In this document: in pieces, positions 10,376 to 20,323 of the stretch
Layout: each line of letters begins with the position of its first letter
How positions within the stretch are numbered: the stretch's first letter is position 1
Source of the DNA: Psychroflexus montanilacus
Lineage (GTDB): Bacteria > Bacteroidota > Bacteroidia > Flavobacteriales > Flavobacteriaceae
DNA length: 64,000 nucleotides
NCBI RefSeq assembly: GCF_020164535.1
Contig: NZ_JAIQZC010000001.1
Coordinates: 1,178,001 to 1,242,000 of the forward strand
Direction of reading: 5' to 3'
Made by a program: the position numbers and the translations under genes
The notes under the pieces: model-generated
The model's input: only the letters and a program-made list of their open reading frames with translations
Database searches by the model: none
What the model was told of the DNA's origin: nothing

Positions 10376-10380
10376 AGCTA

Positions 10381-11010
10381 CTATTTGTTGAGATTATTTT
10401 GTAATTCTTCTAATCTGCTTTCAGTAATTAATAAAACGTTGCTATTTAAAATATTGTAAGTGTTTAATTCTGAGACATTTACAACTTTAGCAGATTTCAA
10501 ATTACGGGACGACAAATATACGTTTTTATTCGACTCATCCAAGACAAGTAAAGATTTTTTATCTCTAATGTTCAGATTATCAAGAACATTAATAAATTCT
10601 TTAGTCTTTGGAGTTTCGAAGCCAAAATCTTCAACAATCATCAATTGATTATTCTTGAATTTTTGAGACAAAACGGTCTTTCTAGCCAATCTCTTCAACT
10701 TTTTATTCAACTTGAAGTGGTAATCTCTTGGTCTAGGACCAAAAACTCTACCTCCACCTTTGAAAATTGGAGATTTGATACTACCAGCACGAGCTGTACC
10801 AGTACCTTTTTGTTTCTTTATCTTTCTTGTACTACCAACAATCTCAGCTCTTTCTTTAGCCTTGTGAGTTCCCTGACGCTTATTAGCTAAGTGCTGCTTT
10901 ACATCAAGGTACACAACGTGATCGTTTGCCTCCAATCCAAAAACAGATTCAGAAAGTTCTACCTCTCTACCTGTTTCTTTTCCTTTTATATCTAAAACTG
11001 ATACTTTCAT
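10381..11010 (-). CDS. rplD: 50S ribosomal protein L4
   Basis: L4 is an early assembly protein with a loop in the exit tunnel. In enteric bacteria it also represses the S10 operon. The 209-residue protein contains the tunnel-loop segment [32 protein letters not shown] and a C-terminal alpha/beta domain. Its start codon overlaps the last base of rplC (position 11010), which implies tight translational coupling. L4 is a natural candidate ligand for the hairpins after rpsJ, but nothing in the sequence proves it. Confidence 0.99.
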   Translation of the reverse strand: MKVSVLDIKGKETGREVELSESVFGLEANDHVVYLDVKQHLANKRQGTHKAKERAEIVGSTRKIKKQKGTGTARAGSIKSPIFKGGGRVFGPRPRDYHFKLNKKLKRLARKTVLSQKFKNNQLMIVEDFGFETPKTKEFINVLDNLNIRDKKSLLVLDESNKNVYLSSRNLKSAKVVNVSELNTYNILNSNVLLITESRLEELQNNLNK

Positions 11011-11624
11011 TACTTCTGAATAGTTACATAAGTGTTGTTATGTCCTGGAACACATCCCTTGATCACGATCAAGTTCTTTTCCGGTACAACTTTCAACACT
11101 CTTAGATTTTGAACTTTTACTTTTTCACTTCCCATTTGTCCACCCATTTTCATTCCTTTGAAAATACGAGCTGGATATGAGGCAGCACCAACAGAACCAG
11201 GAGCTCTCAACATACTTTGCTGTCCGTGAGTTCTCTCAGAACCTGCAAAGCCGTGGCGTTTTACAACACCCTGGAATCCCTTTCCTTTAGATGTAGCACT
11301 TACGTCTACAAATTCATTTTCTTTAAATAAGTCCACAGTGATGTGATCACCTAACTTATACTCTTCTTTAAATCCTTGGAATTCCATGACTTTACGCTTG
11401 ACAGAAGTGCCAGCTTTCTTAAAGTGACCTAGGTCTGCTTTAGTGGCATTTTTGTCTGATTTGTCATCGAAACCAAGTTGAAGCGCTTCATACCCGTCAA
11501 CCTCGTTGGTTCTGACTTGGGTAACTACACATGGACCAGCTTCTATAACAGTACACGGAATATTTTTTCCGTTCTCGTCGAAGAGACTAGTCATGCCGAT
11601 TTTTTTTCCTATTAACCCAGACAT
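11010..11624 (-). CDS. rplC: 50S ribosomal protein L3
   Basis: L3 initiates large-subunit assembly and reaches into the peptidyl-transferase centre. The 204-residue protein begins [20 protein letters not shown] and carries the conserved central extension [31 protein letters not shown] and the C-terminal [12 protein letters not shown]. The start is preceded by aattaatt. Upstream is the 164 bp hairpin-rich gap that separates it from rpsJ, the only large gap within this part of the superoperon. Confidence 0.99.
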   Translation of the reverse strand: MSGLIGKKIGMTSLFDENGKNIPCTVIEAGPCVVTQVRTNEVDGYEALQLGFDDKSDKNATKADLGHFKKAGTSVKRKVMEFQGFKEEYKLGDHITVDLFKENEFVDVSATSKGKGFQGVVKRHGFAGSERTHGQQSMLRAPGSVGAASYPARIFKGMKMGGQMGSEKVKVQNLRVLKVVPEKNLIVIKGCVPGHNNTYVTIQK

Positions 11625-11653
11625 AATTAATTTTTGATTATTACTATTTATTT

Positions 11654-11690
11654 AAAAAAAATTCAGGACAAAAAATACGTCGTCCTGAAT
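11654..11690 (-). terminator. Terminator-like hairpin between rpsJ and rplC
   Basis: On the minus strand a 9 bp perfect stem (ATTCAGGAC with GTCCTGAAT, plus positions 11661-11669 and 11682-11690) with a 12 nt loop is followed at once by an uninterrupted run of T (plus positions 11654-11660 are A). This has the form of an intrinsic terminator. It sits inside an operon, 30 bp before the rplC start, so it would act as an attenuator rather than an end point. Confidence 0.65.
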
Positions 11691-11735
11691 GTATTTTTCT
11701 TCCGTTTTTCCCTCGTCAAACGCTCGGGACATGTC

Positions 11736-11786
11736 TATTCTCAACCCGTGAGAATAATATTGAGATTCCCGTTTTCACGGGAATCT
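11736..11786 (-). promoter_or_regulatory. Two stacked hairpins after rpsJ, possible leader of the S10 block
   Basis: Directly after the rpsJ stop codon the minus-strand transcript folds into a 10 bp perfect stem closed by a GAAA tetraloop (11763-11772 with 11777-11786). An 8 bp perfect stem with a 5 nt loop follows (11736-11743 with 11749-11756). The second loop contains CGGG, which could pair with CCCG in the first stem or with CCCG farther downstream near 11726, allowing alternative folds. With the terminator-like hairpin at 11654-11690 this looks like a regulated attenuator. Structure is seen; function is inferred. Confidence 0.55.
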
Positions 11787-11788
11787 AC

Positions 11789-12094
11789 TTATACTTTAAT
11801 CTCTACTTCTACACCGCTAGGCAACTCAAGCTTCATCAAAGCATCAATTGTTTTTGATGAAGAGCTATAGATATCCAACAATCTCTTGAAAGAATCTAAT
11901 TGAAACTGCTCTCTAGCTTTCTTATTAACGTGAGGAGATCTCAATACCGTAAAGATTTTACGCTTAGTTGGTAATGGAATTGGTCCAGTAACCACAGCAC
12001 CTGTTGTCTTCACCGTCTTTACAATCTTCTCAGCAGACTTGTCTACCAAATTGTAGTCGTATGATTTTAGTTTAATTCTTATCTTTTGACTCAT
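11789..12094 (-). CDS. rpsJ: 30S ribosomal protein S10
   Basis: S10 belongs to the head of the small subunit and, with NusB, takes part in antitermination. The 101-residue protein begins [25 protein letters not shown] and carries the signature [30 protein letters not shown]. It is 12 bp downstream of fusA, so the str and S10 operons are joined. A series of hairpins starts immediately after its stop codon. Confidence 0.99.
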   Translation of the reverse strand: MSQKIRIKLKSYDYNLVDKSAEKIVKTVKTTGAVVTGPIPLPTKRKIFTVLRSPHVNKKAREQFQLDSFKRLLDIYSSSSKTIDALMKLELPSGVEVEIKV

Positions 12095-12106
12095 AATAAG
12101 CTCTAA

Positions 12107-14215
12107 TTATTCGTTTAAACCTTTAGCACTCTTGATTACTTTCTCAGAAATACTTGCAGGTGTTTCTTCAAATCTTAAAAATTCCATTGTTGATGTTGCT
12201 CTACCAGAAGATAAAGTTCTAAGCGTAGTCACATAACCAAACATTTCTGAAAGCGGCACATCAGCTTTGATGATTTTTGCACCAGATCTGTCTGACATGT
12301 TGTTCACCTGACCTCTTCTTCTGTTCAAGTCACCAACGATATCCCCCATATTTTCTTCTGGAGTTACCACTTCTACTTTCATGATTGGCTCAAGTACAAT
12401 TGCACCAGCACTTTTAGCAGCAGATTTGAAACCTAATTTTGCAGCAAGTTCGAAAGACAACTGATCGGAATCCACAGGGTGGAAAGATCCATCCTTAAGA
12501 GTCACTTTCAATGTATCCATTCTAAATCCTGCTAAAGGTCCATTTTTCATAGCTTCCGTAAAACCTTTCTCTACAGAAGGAACAAATTCTTTTGGAATTC
12601 TACCTCCTTTGATCTGGTCAACAAACTGCAATCCTGGTCCTTCAAAATCATCATCTACAGGCCCCATTTCAAAAACAATATCAGCAAATTTACCACGACC
12701 ACCAGATTGTTTCTTATAAACCTCTCTATGATCTGCAGTTTTAGTAACAGCCTCTTTGTACTCTACTTGTGGCTCACCTTCGTTCACTTCCACTTTGAAT
12801 TCACGCTTTAAACGATCTACCAAAATTTCAATGTGAAGCTCACCCATACCAGAAATGATGGTCTGACCAGAGACTTCATCCGTCTTCACCTGGAAGGTTG
12901 GATCTTCTTCAGCTAGCTTACCAAGTGCAACACCAAGTTTTTCAACATCAGCTTTTGTCTTTGGCTCAACAGCTATACCAATAACTGGCTCAGGAAAGGA
13001 CATAGACTCCAAAACAATTGGGTGATCTAAATCTGTAAGTGTGTCTCCAGTTTTAATATCTTTAAATCCTACAGCAGCACCAATATCTCCAGCCTCGATA
13101 AAATCGATAGGCTCTTGCTTGTTGGAGTGCATTTGATACATTCTTGAAATACGTTCTTTCTTACCAGAACGGTTATTCAACACGTAAGAACCAGCCTCTA
13201 ATCTACCTGAGTATGATCTAAAGAATGCTAAACGACCTACGAAAGGATCTGTAGCAATTTTAAAGGCTAAGGCAGAAAACGGAGAGTCAACGTGAGGCTT
13301 TCTAGTCTCAACAGCACCAGTTTCAGGATTTTCACCTTCAATAGCTTCAACATCTACCGGAGAAGGCAAATATCTCATTACAGCATCAAGCATAGCTTGA
13401 ACACCTTTATTTTTGAATGCAGAACCACACATCATTGGTATGATAGACATATCAATAGTCGCTGCTCTTAAAGCGGCGATGATTTCGTCTTCAGTGATAG
13501 AATCTTCATCTTCGAAGAATTTTTCCATCAACTGTTCATCATATTCAGCTACTGCTTCAACTAATTCTGTTCTGTATTTTGTAACATCCGCTTCAAGTTC
13601 AGCCGGGATATCGATTTCTTCATAAGTCATTCCGAAATCTTCTTCATTCCAGATGATAGCTTTCTTAGAAATCAAATCCACAACTCCTTTAAAGTCGATC
13701 TCATCTCCAATCGGAACCTGAAGAGGTACTGGATTTCCACCCAACATTTCTCTTACCTGATTGCATACATTGAAGAAATTAGCTCCTTGTCTGTCCATTT
13801 TGTTAACGAATCCAAGACGTGGAACTTTATATTTATCAGCTTGTCTCCAAACTGTTTCAGATTGTGGCTCAACACCATCAACAGCACTAAACAAAGCAAC
13901 AACACCATCCAAAACTCTCAACGAACGCTCCACTTCAACAGTGAAATCAACGTGACCTGGAGTATCAATTATGTTCACAATGTATTCATGATCTCTGTAA
14001 GGCCATGTACAGTGTGTTGCAGCAGAAGTAATAGTAATACCTCTTTCTTGCTCTTGCTCCATCCAGTCCATAGTAGCAGCGCCATCATGGACTTCTCCTA
14101 TTTTGTGACTTATACCAGTATAATAAAGAATACGCTCAGTAGTTGTTGTTTTACCAGCATCAATGTGAGCAGCAATCCCAATATTTCTAGTAAATTTTAA
14201 ATCTCTTTGTGCCAT
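12107..14215 (-). CDS. fusA: Elongation factor G
   Basis: EF-G is the GTPase that drives translocation and, with RRF, ribosome recycling. The 702-residue protein has the P-loop AHIDAGKTT (residues 16-24), a DTPGHVDF G3 motif, NKMD for guanine recognition, and domains II to V including the [11 protein letters not shown] segment. Length is normal. It lies between rpsG (3 bp upstream) and rpsJ (12 bp downstream). There is no tuf gene next to it, unlike in Escherichia coli. Confidence 0.99.
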   Translation of the reverse strand: MAQRDLKFTRNIGIAAHIDAGKTTTTERILYYTGISHKIGEVHDGAATMDWMEQEQERGITITSAATHCTWPYRDHEYIVNIIDTPGHVDFTVEVERSLRVLDGVVALFSAVDGVEPQSETVWRQADKYKVPRLGFVNKMDRQGANFFNVCNQVREMLGGNPVPLQVPIGDEIDFKGVVDLISKKAIIWNEEDFGMTYEEIDIPAELEADVTKYRTELVEAVAEYDEQLMEKFFEDEDSITEDEIIAALRAATIDMSIIPMMCGSAFKNKGVQAMLDAVMRYLPSPVDVEAIEGENPETGAVETRKPHVDSPFSALAFKIATDPFVGRLAFFRSYSGRLEAGSYVLNNRSGKKERISRMYQMHSNKQEPIDFIEAGDIGAAVGFKDIKTGDTLTDLDHPIVLESMSFPEPVIGIAVEPKTKADVEKLGVALGKLAEEDPTFQVKTDEVSGQTIISGMGELHIEILVDRLKREFKVEVNEGEPQVEYKEAVTKTADHREVYKKQSGGRGKFADIVFEMGPVDDDFEGPGLQFVDQIKGGRIPKEFVPSVEKGFTEAMKNGPLAGFRMDTLKVTLKDGSFHPVDSDQLSFELAAKLGFKSAAKSAGAIVLEPIMKVEVVTPEENMGDIVGDLNRRRGQVNNMSDRSGAKIIKADVPLSEMFGYVTTLRTLSSGRATSTMEFLRFEETPASISEKVIKSAKGLNE

Positions 14216-14218
14216 TAT

Positions 14219-14695
14219 TTAGAATCTAAAATGTGAAAATGCTTTGTTGGCTTCAGCCATCTTATGCGTATCTAATCTTTTCTTAACCGCTGCACCTTCT
14301 TCTTTTGCAGCTGCCATAACTTCGCCAGCCAATTTAGCTGCCATAGTTTTTTCGTTTCTCTTTCTTGAGTAGCTTATCAACCATTTCATAGCGATTGATA
14401 TTTTTCTATCTGGTCTAATTTGAGAAGGAATCTGAAATGTTGCTCCACCTACTCGTCTACTTCTTACTTCGACGTGTGGCATTACATTAGATAATCCTTC
14501 TTTCCAAATCTCTAGAGCAGATTTTTCTTCGTCCTGCTTTTTCTCTTCTATGATATCCATCGCATCATAAAAGATTTTAAAAGCAATTGATTTTTTTCCG
14601 TCCCACATCATCATATTAACGAATCGTGTTACTAACTGATCATTGAATTTTGGATCTGGAAGTATGGGACGTTTTTTGGCCTGTCTTTTTCTCAT
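14219..14695 (-). CDS. rpsG: 30S ribosomal protein S7
   Basis: S7 nucleates assembly of the head of the small subunit and touches E-site tRNA. The 158-residue helical protein begins [17 protein letters not shown] and carries [47 protein letters not shown]. Length is normal. It follows rpsL by 19 bp. Confidence 0.99.
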   Translation of the reverse strand: MRKRQAKKRPILPDPKFNDQLVTRFVNMMMWDGKKSIAFKIFYDAMDIIEEKKQDEEKSALEIWKEGLSNVMPHVEVRSRRVGGATFQIPSQIRPDRKISIAMKWLISYSRKRNEKTMAAKLAGEVMAAAKEEGAAVKKRLDTHKMAEANKAFSHFRF

Positions 14696-14714
14696 GTCTA
14701 AACTTTAACTCTGA

Positions 14715-15089
14715 TTATTTTTTAGGTCTTTTTGCACCATACTTGGATCTACGTTGTAGACGACCCTCTACTCCTGCTGTATCTAAAGCACCACGAACAA
14801 TATGATACCTTACACCAGGTAAATCTTTTACTCTCCCGCCTCTAACTAATACTATCGAGTGCTCCTGTAGATTGTGTCCTTCACCTGGAATGTATGCGTT
14901 TACCTCCTTACCATTAGTTAACCTTACACGAGCAACTTTACGCATTGCTGAGTTTGGTTTTTTTGGTGTAGTTGTGTAAACTCGCGTACATACTCCACGT
15001 CTTTGAGGACAAGAATCTAAAGCCGCCGATTTGCTCTTCTTAGTCATCTTGCGTCTTCCTTTTCTTACTAACTGTGAAATTGTTGGCAT
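14715..15089 (-). CDS. rpsL: 30S ribosomal protein S12
   Basis: S12 monitors codon-anticodon pairing in the decoding centre. The 124-residue protein begins [14 protein letters not shown] and contains [12 protein letters not shown] and [17 protein letters not shown]. The two lysines whose replacement gives streptomycin resistance in other bacteria (Lys43 and Lys88 in this numbering) are both present, so the gene has the sensitive-type sequence. It is the first gene of the superoperon and has a consensus promoter about 50 bp upstream. Confidence 0.99.
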   Translation of the reverse strand: MPTISQLVRKGRRKMTKKSKSAALDSCPQRRGVCTRVYTTTPKKPNSAMRKVARVRLTNGKEVNAYIPGEGHNLQEHSIVLVRGGRVKDLPGVRYHIVRGALDTAGVEGRLQRRSKYGAKRPKK

Positions 15090-15135
15090 AGTTTTACTTA
15101 AATTGTTTTAAAAAATCTCTTATTTTTAAGGTTTG

Positions 15136-15166
15136 CAAATGTAGATATATAATTTTAAAAAACAAA
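15136..15166 (-). promoter_or_regulatory. Consensus Bacteroidota promoter of the ribosomal superoperon
   Basis: Reading the minus strand, TTTG (15166-15163) is followed after 19 bp by TACATTTG (15143-15136). This matches the housekeeping-sigma consensus of Bacteroidota (TTTG, about 19 bp, TAnnTTTG) in every fixed base. The expected transcript starts near 15130, giving a leader of about 40 nt before the rpsL start at 15089. The remainder of the gap to 15320 is AT-rich and shows no other clear element. Confidence 0.8.
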
Positions 15167-15320
15167 TATTAATAGATTAATTTTCAGCAGGTAAGAGATA
15201 TTGAAAAAGCCTACACTTGTAAAGACAAGTCATTATTTAGAAACTCCCTGGTAATATTGAGACTTCAAATCCGTTTTTAGAGGTTGTGATACTTGATTCT
15301 TTACGAAGCCCGTTTAATTT

Positions 15321-16973
15321 ATGCGCCAAAACATTTATTTATTTCTAATTCTTTTAGGAGGTATCCATTTGATGTGCTCACAGGAGGTAACACTTCAAGT
15401 CATTTCAAAAAAAGACTCCACTTATTCTTCTCAGCTGCAATTCAACTCCTTTGATGAAGCCGAAAGAAGCTTGAAATCCAAACTAGACAGCCTTAGAGAA
15501 ATAGGTTATCCCTTTTTAGCAGAAAAAAAAAGTATAACCAACAAAACCCTTAAAGCAGAAATTGATTTAAATCAAAAAATAGATTCCTTATATATATATG
15601 TAGATGAAAATGACGCTCACCTACTACCCAAGACTCTAACTACTAAAAACAATAAAATAGGCCTAAGCTATCCTGAAGTAGAGGATTTGCTGAATTTTAT
15701 AGTACTTAAGATGAAAGCGGAAGGTTCTTCGTTTGGAAAAACATCACTCTCTAATATTAAAATAATTAGCACTACTTCACTTGAAGCTGATCTTGTAGTA
15801 GAATCAGGGCAAAAAAGAACGATTGACAAAATTAATATAAGAGGCTACCCGTCACTGTCCAAAACTTACCTGGCCAGGTATTCCAACCTAAAAACCGGCA
15901 AACTTTTTATCGAGTCTGAACTACAGAGAAAAACAGAACAACTGAATAACATCCCATTTATAGAAGTAAAAAAACCCACAGAGGTACTGTTCAAAAAAGA
16001 CTCAACTGAACTATTTGTATACCTGGAAAAAGTTAATTCCAATAGTTTTGACGGATTTCTAGGTTTTGGCAATACCGAAGAGGAGGGTTTTCAGCTTAAC
16101 GGTTATTTAAATATGGTTTTGCTCAATAACCTCAATTTTGGAGAACGCCTAGGGGTAGTGTACAAAAATGATGGCATTGGTCAGCAAACTTTTGAAGGCA
16201 ACATCAACCTTCCCTTCGTTTTCAAATCTCCAGTTAGCCTGGAAGGTGGACTACGACTATTTAGAAGAGATTCCTCTTTTTCCAATAGCTCTCAGGATCT
16301 GAATCTTAGCTATCAGTTAAACGAAAAATTCAGTGCTCAAGCCGGAATTGAGTTCACCAACTCCACTAGCCTGGAACCTGAAGACTTCTCGCCAGATTCA
16401 AATATTGTCAACTTCAAGTCTACATTTTACGGGTTAGGATTCAGTTACCTAAAATTAAATTCAAGACAAGGTTTTAATGAAGATACGTTTGTGAATTTAA
16501 AGGTTTCCATTGGAGAAAGGCAAGGCACGCTAAATTCTGACCAGTATAAATTAACACTTAGAGGTCAACATCAAATCGATCTTAACCTTAGAAATAGAAT
16601 TTATATTAATCTTAACAGTCAGATCTTAATATCGGATAGTTTTCTTAACAACGAGTTATTTCGATTTGGGGGAGTGAATTCAATAAGAGGATTTGCTGAA
16701 AATTCGCTTATCGCAAATCGATTTGCAGTACTTCAAACAGAATATAGGTACCTGCTAGATGCTAATTTATTTGCGAATACGGTAATTGATTTAGGAAATT
16801 ACGAAAATAAATTAGACAGATTTAACGAAAATATCTTAGGATATGGAATAGGATTAGGCTTAAGGTCTAAAGCTGGAATTTTTAAATTAGTCCTTGCCAA
16901 TGCTATATCCGAGAGCCAGGAGACTACCTTTTCGAACTCAAAAATCCACATTAGCTTCACCTCTTTTTTCTAA
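15321..16973 (+). CDS. Omp85/BamA-family outer membrane protein
   Basis: A 550-residue protein with an N-terminal signal peptide (cleavage near MCSQ, residues 19-21). The middle has a POTRA-like stretch (VESGQKRTIDKINIRGYPSLSKTYLARYSNLKTGKLF). The C-terminal half is a beta barrel with the family motif FRFGGVNSIRGFAENSL, the (V/I)RG(F/Y) lid-loop signature of the Omp85 superfamily, and the chain ends in Phe. It is shorter than BamA and resembles TamA or ShlB-like proteins, so a role in outer-membrane insertion or passenger secretion is likely. It is divergent from rpsL and probably monocistronic. The ATG at 15321 begins directly before the signal peptide. Confidence 0.85.
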   Translation: MRQNIYLFLILLGGIHLMCSQEVTLQVISKKDSTYSSQLQFNSFDEAERSLKSKLDSLREIGYPFLAEKKSITNKTLKAEIDLNQKIDSLYIYVDENDAHLLPKTLTTKNNKIGLSYPEVEDLLNFIVLKMKAEGSSFGKTSLSNIKIISTTSLEADLVVESGQKRTIDKINIRGYPSLSKTYLARYSNLKTGKLFIESELQRKTEQLNNIPFIEVKKPTEVLFKKDSTELFVYLEKVNSNSFDGFLGFGNTEEEGFQLNGYLNMVLLNNLNFGERLGVVYKNDGIGQQTFEGNINLPFVFKSPVSLEGGLRLFRRDSSFSNSSQDLNLSYQLNEKFSAQAGIEFTNSTSLEPEDFSPDSNIVNFKSTFYGLGFSYLKLNSRQGFNEDTFVNLKVSIGERQGTLNSDQYKLTLRGQHQIDLNLRNRIYINLNSQILISDSFLNNELFRFGGVNSIRGFAENSLIANRFAVLQTEYRYLLDANLFANTVIDLGNYENKLDRFNENILGYGIGLGLRSKAGIFKLVLANAISESQETTFSNSKIHISFTSFF

Positions 16974-17092
16974 TCTATATTATCTAGATGTTAACTTTTA
17001 ACATTCTAAATATTAAAATAATGCCAATTTAAGTTGTGGGATTAACTTTATTTTTTGATTTTTGGCATTGGCTAATTCAAATAAACAAAAAA

Positions 17093-20000
17093 ATGAGAAC
17101 AAAGTTAAGTGGAATTTTAACGCTATTTTTAGCGTTGGTTGTGCAGGTAGCAGTTGCACAGACCAAAACAGTGACCGGAACGGTGACTGACGACTCCGGG
17201 CTACCCCTTCCAGGAGCAAACGTATTAGTAAAGGGGACAACTAATGGTACACAGACAGATTTTGATGGAAACTATTCCATTGAGGCTAGTGCAGACCAGA
17301 GTTTGGTATTTACCTATATAGGTTTTTCTACCGCAACAGTAAAGGTCGGTAATCAGACTGAGATCAATCTTCAAATGGAATCTGGTGAAGCACTGGACGA
17401 AGTAGTAGTTGTGGGTTTTGGTACCTCAAGAGAGAAAAAATCTCTTGGTTATGCAGTAAGTCAAGTTGAATCCGAGGGTCTTGAGCAAAGAGCTGAAGGT
17501 GACCTTGGTCGTGTGCTTAATGGTAAAGCCTCTGGGGTTGTGATAAACAGCACAAGTGGTATTTCCGGATCAGCAACCAACATTAACATTAGAGGTTTTT
17601 TATCTATCAACAACTCAAACCAACCTTTATTCATCGTTGATGGTGTACCAATCTCAAATGACACCAACGCGTCAGGAAACTTTGTTAATGGTAATTCCGG
17701 ATCTTCAAGATCTTTGGATTTGGATCCAAATGCTATTGAAAGTGTTTCAGTCTTAAAAGGATTTGCTGCAGCTACAGTCTACGGATCGGACGGTAGAAAT
17801 GGTGTGATTTTAATTACCACCAAAGCAGGTTCTGCAGGTCAAACCAAAAAGAAAAATGAGATTACAGTTTCACAAGGTATTTTCTTCAACGAAATTGCTT
17901 CATTACCGGATTACTCTGAACGTTTTGGTAACGGATTCGACGGTGCTTTTGGTAACTTTTTCTCCAACTGGGGACCAGGATTCTACGAGGAAGGTTTTGG
18001 AGGCTGGGGAGCTTCTACAAGTGGTATAAGCCCAGACGGAACCTACACTCACCCATACAACAGAGCTAATTTAGCCAATGTTTTTCCAGAATTTCAAGGA
18101 CAAACTTTACCATGGGAAGCAAGTAATAGAGGTGTAAGTGAGTTTTTTAGAACAGGTGTTGTCAGAAATACCTCTGTAAACGTTGCCAGTACATCTGATG
18201 ATGGTAAATTATCCTACAATGTTAACTTTGGTCATTTGGATGATGATGGGTTTACACCTGGGAACAATACTACAAGAACAAACTTTTCTGTAGGTGGTCG
18301 CGCCTTGTTATCCAATAAATTTACTGTAAACAGTACCATCAATGTAAGTAGAACAGATTTCAAAACCCCTCCTGTAGCTTTAAGTTCAGGTTCAGGTGTT
18401 ACAGGTACAGGACTTTCTGTATTTGCAGATGTCTTTTACACACCTACGAACATCCCTTTAATGGATTTACCATTTCAAAATCCAGTTACAGGAGCCAGTG
18501 TATATTACAGAGCAGATGAAGGTATTGTCAACCCTAATTGGGTAGTTAATAACAGTTTTGTTAATCAGGTGACTTCGAGAATGAATTCTTCCAATACTAT
18601 CACCTATGATGTCAACGATAATTTTAACTTTTTATACCGTGTTGGTCTTGATGTATATTCTGAGCGTAATGAAAGCGGACAAAACATCGGAGCTAATGCC
18701 GGAAGTGTTTTAGGCTCTTACCGTTCATTCACGAATACCAACATCGTTTGGGATCACAACTTCCAAGTCAATGGTAATTATGATTTAACGTCTGACATCA
18801 ACCTGAATTTTACTGTTGGTGGTAACGCTAGATATAATAAATTTGATCAGGATGGTGTAAACAGTTCTGGACAAATTGTGTTTGATGTCTTTAGACATTT
18901 TAACTTTAGAGAACAAACTCCACAACAATCTCAGAATTTTAGAAATATAATAGGTCTTTATGGAACAGCAGATTTTGAATATAAAGATTACTTATACTTC
19001 AATTTATCGGCTCGAAATGATTGGGTGTCTAACCAAATTGATAATTCCCAATTTTACCCAAGTACAAGTGTTTCCTTCTTACCTACTTCTGCATTCACAG
19101 ACTTGAGAAGCAAGAACGGCTTAAATTACTTGAAAGTTAGAGCTGGCTACGGAACATCTGCTGGTTTTGCACAAGGTTTCCCAACAGTAAATACTTTGCC
19201 ACTTAATGCAAGGTTCTTTACTCCACAAGGTAGCGCATCTCCGATTGCCAACAACTCATTATCAAGAACATTGGCAAATACAGAGATACGTCCAGAACTT
19301 TTTGAAGAATATGAAGTAGGTTTGGAAGCTAGAGCTTTAGATAACAGATTGACTTTTGACTTTTCTTATTTTCAAAGAAATACAACAGACCTTATTATCA
19401 ACAGACCTCTTGCACCAAGTACAGGATTTACTTTGACTCAGTTCAACATTGGTAAACTTGAGGGTTATGGATTTGAAGGGGATTTAGGCTATAGAGTCAT
19501 TCAAAATGAAGGAACAGGTTTCAACTGGGATGTAAATATAAATTATACAAAATACCGTTCAGATGTTACCGATTTAGGATTAGAGCCTGGCGCAGATCCA
19601 GAGGATAGTGGAATTGTATATGCAGGTTTCACAAATAGTATTGGTAACTCAGCTGTGGAAGGATTTCCATTTAGCTCTATTACTGGTTCCTCCATTGCAA
19701 GAGACGAAAATGGTAATCCACTAGTAAATTCTTCTGGTTTGTATGTAGTCGACCAGGGTCCAAATGTAATTGGTGATGCTACACCAGACTTCCTAATGAA
19801 CTATTCAACTACGCTGTCCTACAAGAATTTGTCTTTGAATGCATTGATTAGCTACCAACATGGTGGAGACATATATTCTGAAACCATTGGTACATTATTA
19901 GGTAGAGGTGTAACGACAGATACTGATAACAGATTGGATACTTATATCCTACCTGGTGTAAGTGAAACAACAGGGCAAGTTAATACAACTCAAATCAATA

Positions 20001-20317
20001 ACTCATCTTACTATTTTGATGTGGTAGGTCTACAAGGCCCTGATGAAACCAGAGTTTACGATGGTTCATTTATCCGTCTTGCTGAAGTTTCTTTAACTTA
20101 TTCTTTTCCTAAGGATTGGTTAGAAACTACTCCTTTTGGAAGTTTATCATTATCTTTAGCTGGATACAACTTATATTTTGATGCCCCTAATACTCCAGAC
20201 GGTGTTAATTTTGATCCTAACATTATAGGTACAGGTGTTGGTAACGGTAGAGGTTTAGACTTTATAAACGGTCCTAGCGGAAAACGATATGGATTTACTT
20301 TAAGAGCAACATTTTAA
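17093..20317 (+). CDS. SusC/RagA-type TonB-dependent outer membrane transporter
   Basis: A 1074-residue protein with a signal peptide ending VAVAQ. In order it has a carboxypeptidase-regulatory-like domain (VTGTVTDDSGLPLPGANVLVKGTTNG), a TonB-box-like segment (EALDEVVVVGFGT), a plug domain (NIRGFLSINNSNQPLFIVDGVPIS ... AATVYGSDGRNGVILITTKAG) and a long C-terminal barrel ending LRATF. SusC proteins import oligomers with a SusD lid, energised by TonB. The start was chosen at 17093 because the signal peptide begins there; the frame extends 19 codons upstream. The substrate is unknown; the protease gene downstream and the absence of glycoside hydrolases suggest peptides rather than glycans. Confidence 0.95.
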   Translation: MRTKLSGILTLFLALVVQVAVAQTKTVTGTVTDDSGLPLPGANVLVKGTTNGTQTDFDGNYSIEASADQSLVFTYIGFSTATVKVGNQTEINLQMESGEALDEVVVVGFGTSREKKSLGYAVSQVESEGLEQRAEGDLGRVLNGKASGVVINSTSGISGSATNINIRGFLSINNSNQPLFIVDGVPISNDTNASGNFVNGNSGSSRSLDLDPNAIESVSVLKGFAAATVYGSDGRNGVILITTKAGSAGQTKKKNEITVSQGIFFNEIASLPDYSERFGNGFDGAFGNFFSNWGPGFYEEGFGGWGASTSGISPDGTYTHPYNRANLANVFPEFQGQTLPWEASNRGVSEFFRTGVVRNTSVNVASTSDDGKLSYNVNFGHLDDDGFTPGNNTTRTNFSVGGRALLSNKFTVNSTINVSRTDFKTPPVALSSGSGVTGTGLSVFADVFYTPTNIPLMDLPFQNPVTGASVYYRADEGIVNPNWVVNNSFVNQVTSRMNSSNTITYDVNDNFNFLYRVGLDVYSERNESGQNIGANAGSVLGSYRSFTNTNIVWDHNFQVNGNYDLTSDINLNFTVGGNARYNKFDQDGVNSSGQIVFDVFRHFNFREQTPQQSQNFRNIIGLYGTADFEYKDYLYFNLSARNDWVSNQIDNSQFYPSTSVSFLPTSAFTDLRSKNGLNYLKVRAGYGTSAGFAQGFPTVNTLPLNARFFTPQGSASPIANNSLSRTLANTEIRPELFEEYEVGLEARALDNRLTFDFSYFQRNTTDLIINRPLAPSTGFTLTQFNIGKLEGYGFEGDLGYRVIQNEGTGFNWDVNINYTKYRSDVTDLGLEPGADPEDSGIVYAGFTNSIGNSAVEGFPFSSITGSSIARDENGNPLVNSSGLYVVDQGPNVIGDATPDFLMNYSTTLSYKNLSLNALISYQHGGDIYSETIGTLLGRGVTTDTDNRLDTYILPGVSETTGQVNTTQINNSSYYFDVVGLQGPDETRVYDGSFIRLAEVSLTYSFPKDWLETTPFGSLSLSLAGYNLYFDAPNTPDGVNFDPNIIGTGVGNGRGLDFINGPSGKRYGFTLRATF

Positions 20318-20323
20318 AACATT

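Noticed and set aside
13787-14200. Plus-strand 137-codon frame over fusA
   Set aside because: Antisense to the conserved GTPase domain; long only because of codon bias in fusA.
17013-17240. Reverse-strand frame over the start of the SusC gene
   Set aside because: It overlaps the SusC signal peptide and regulatory-like domain and has no family features.
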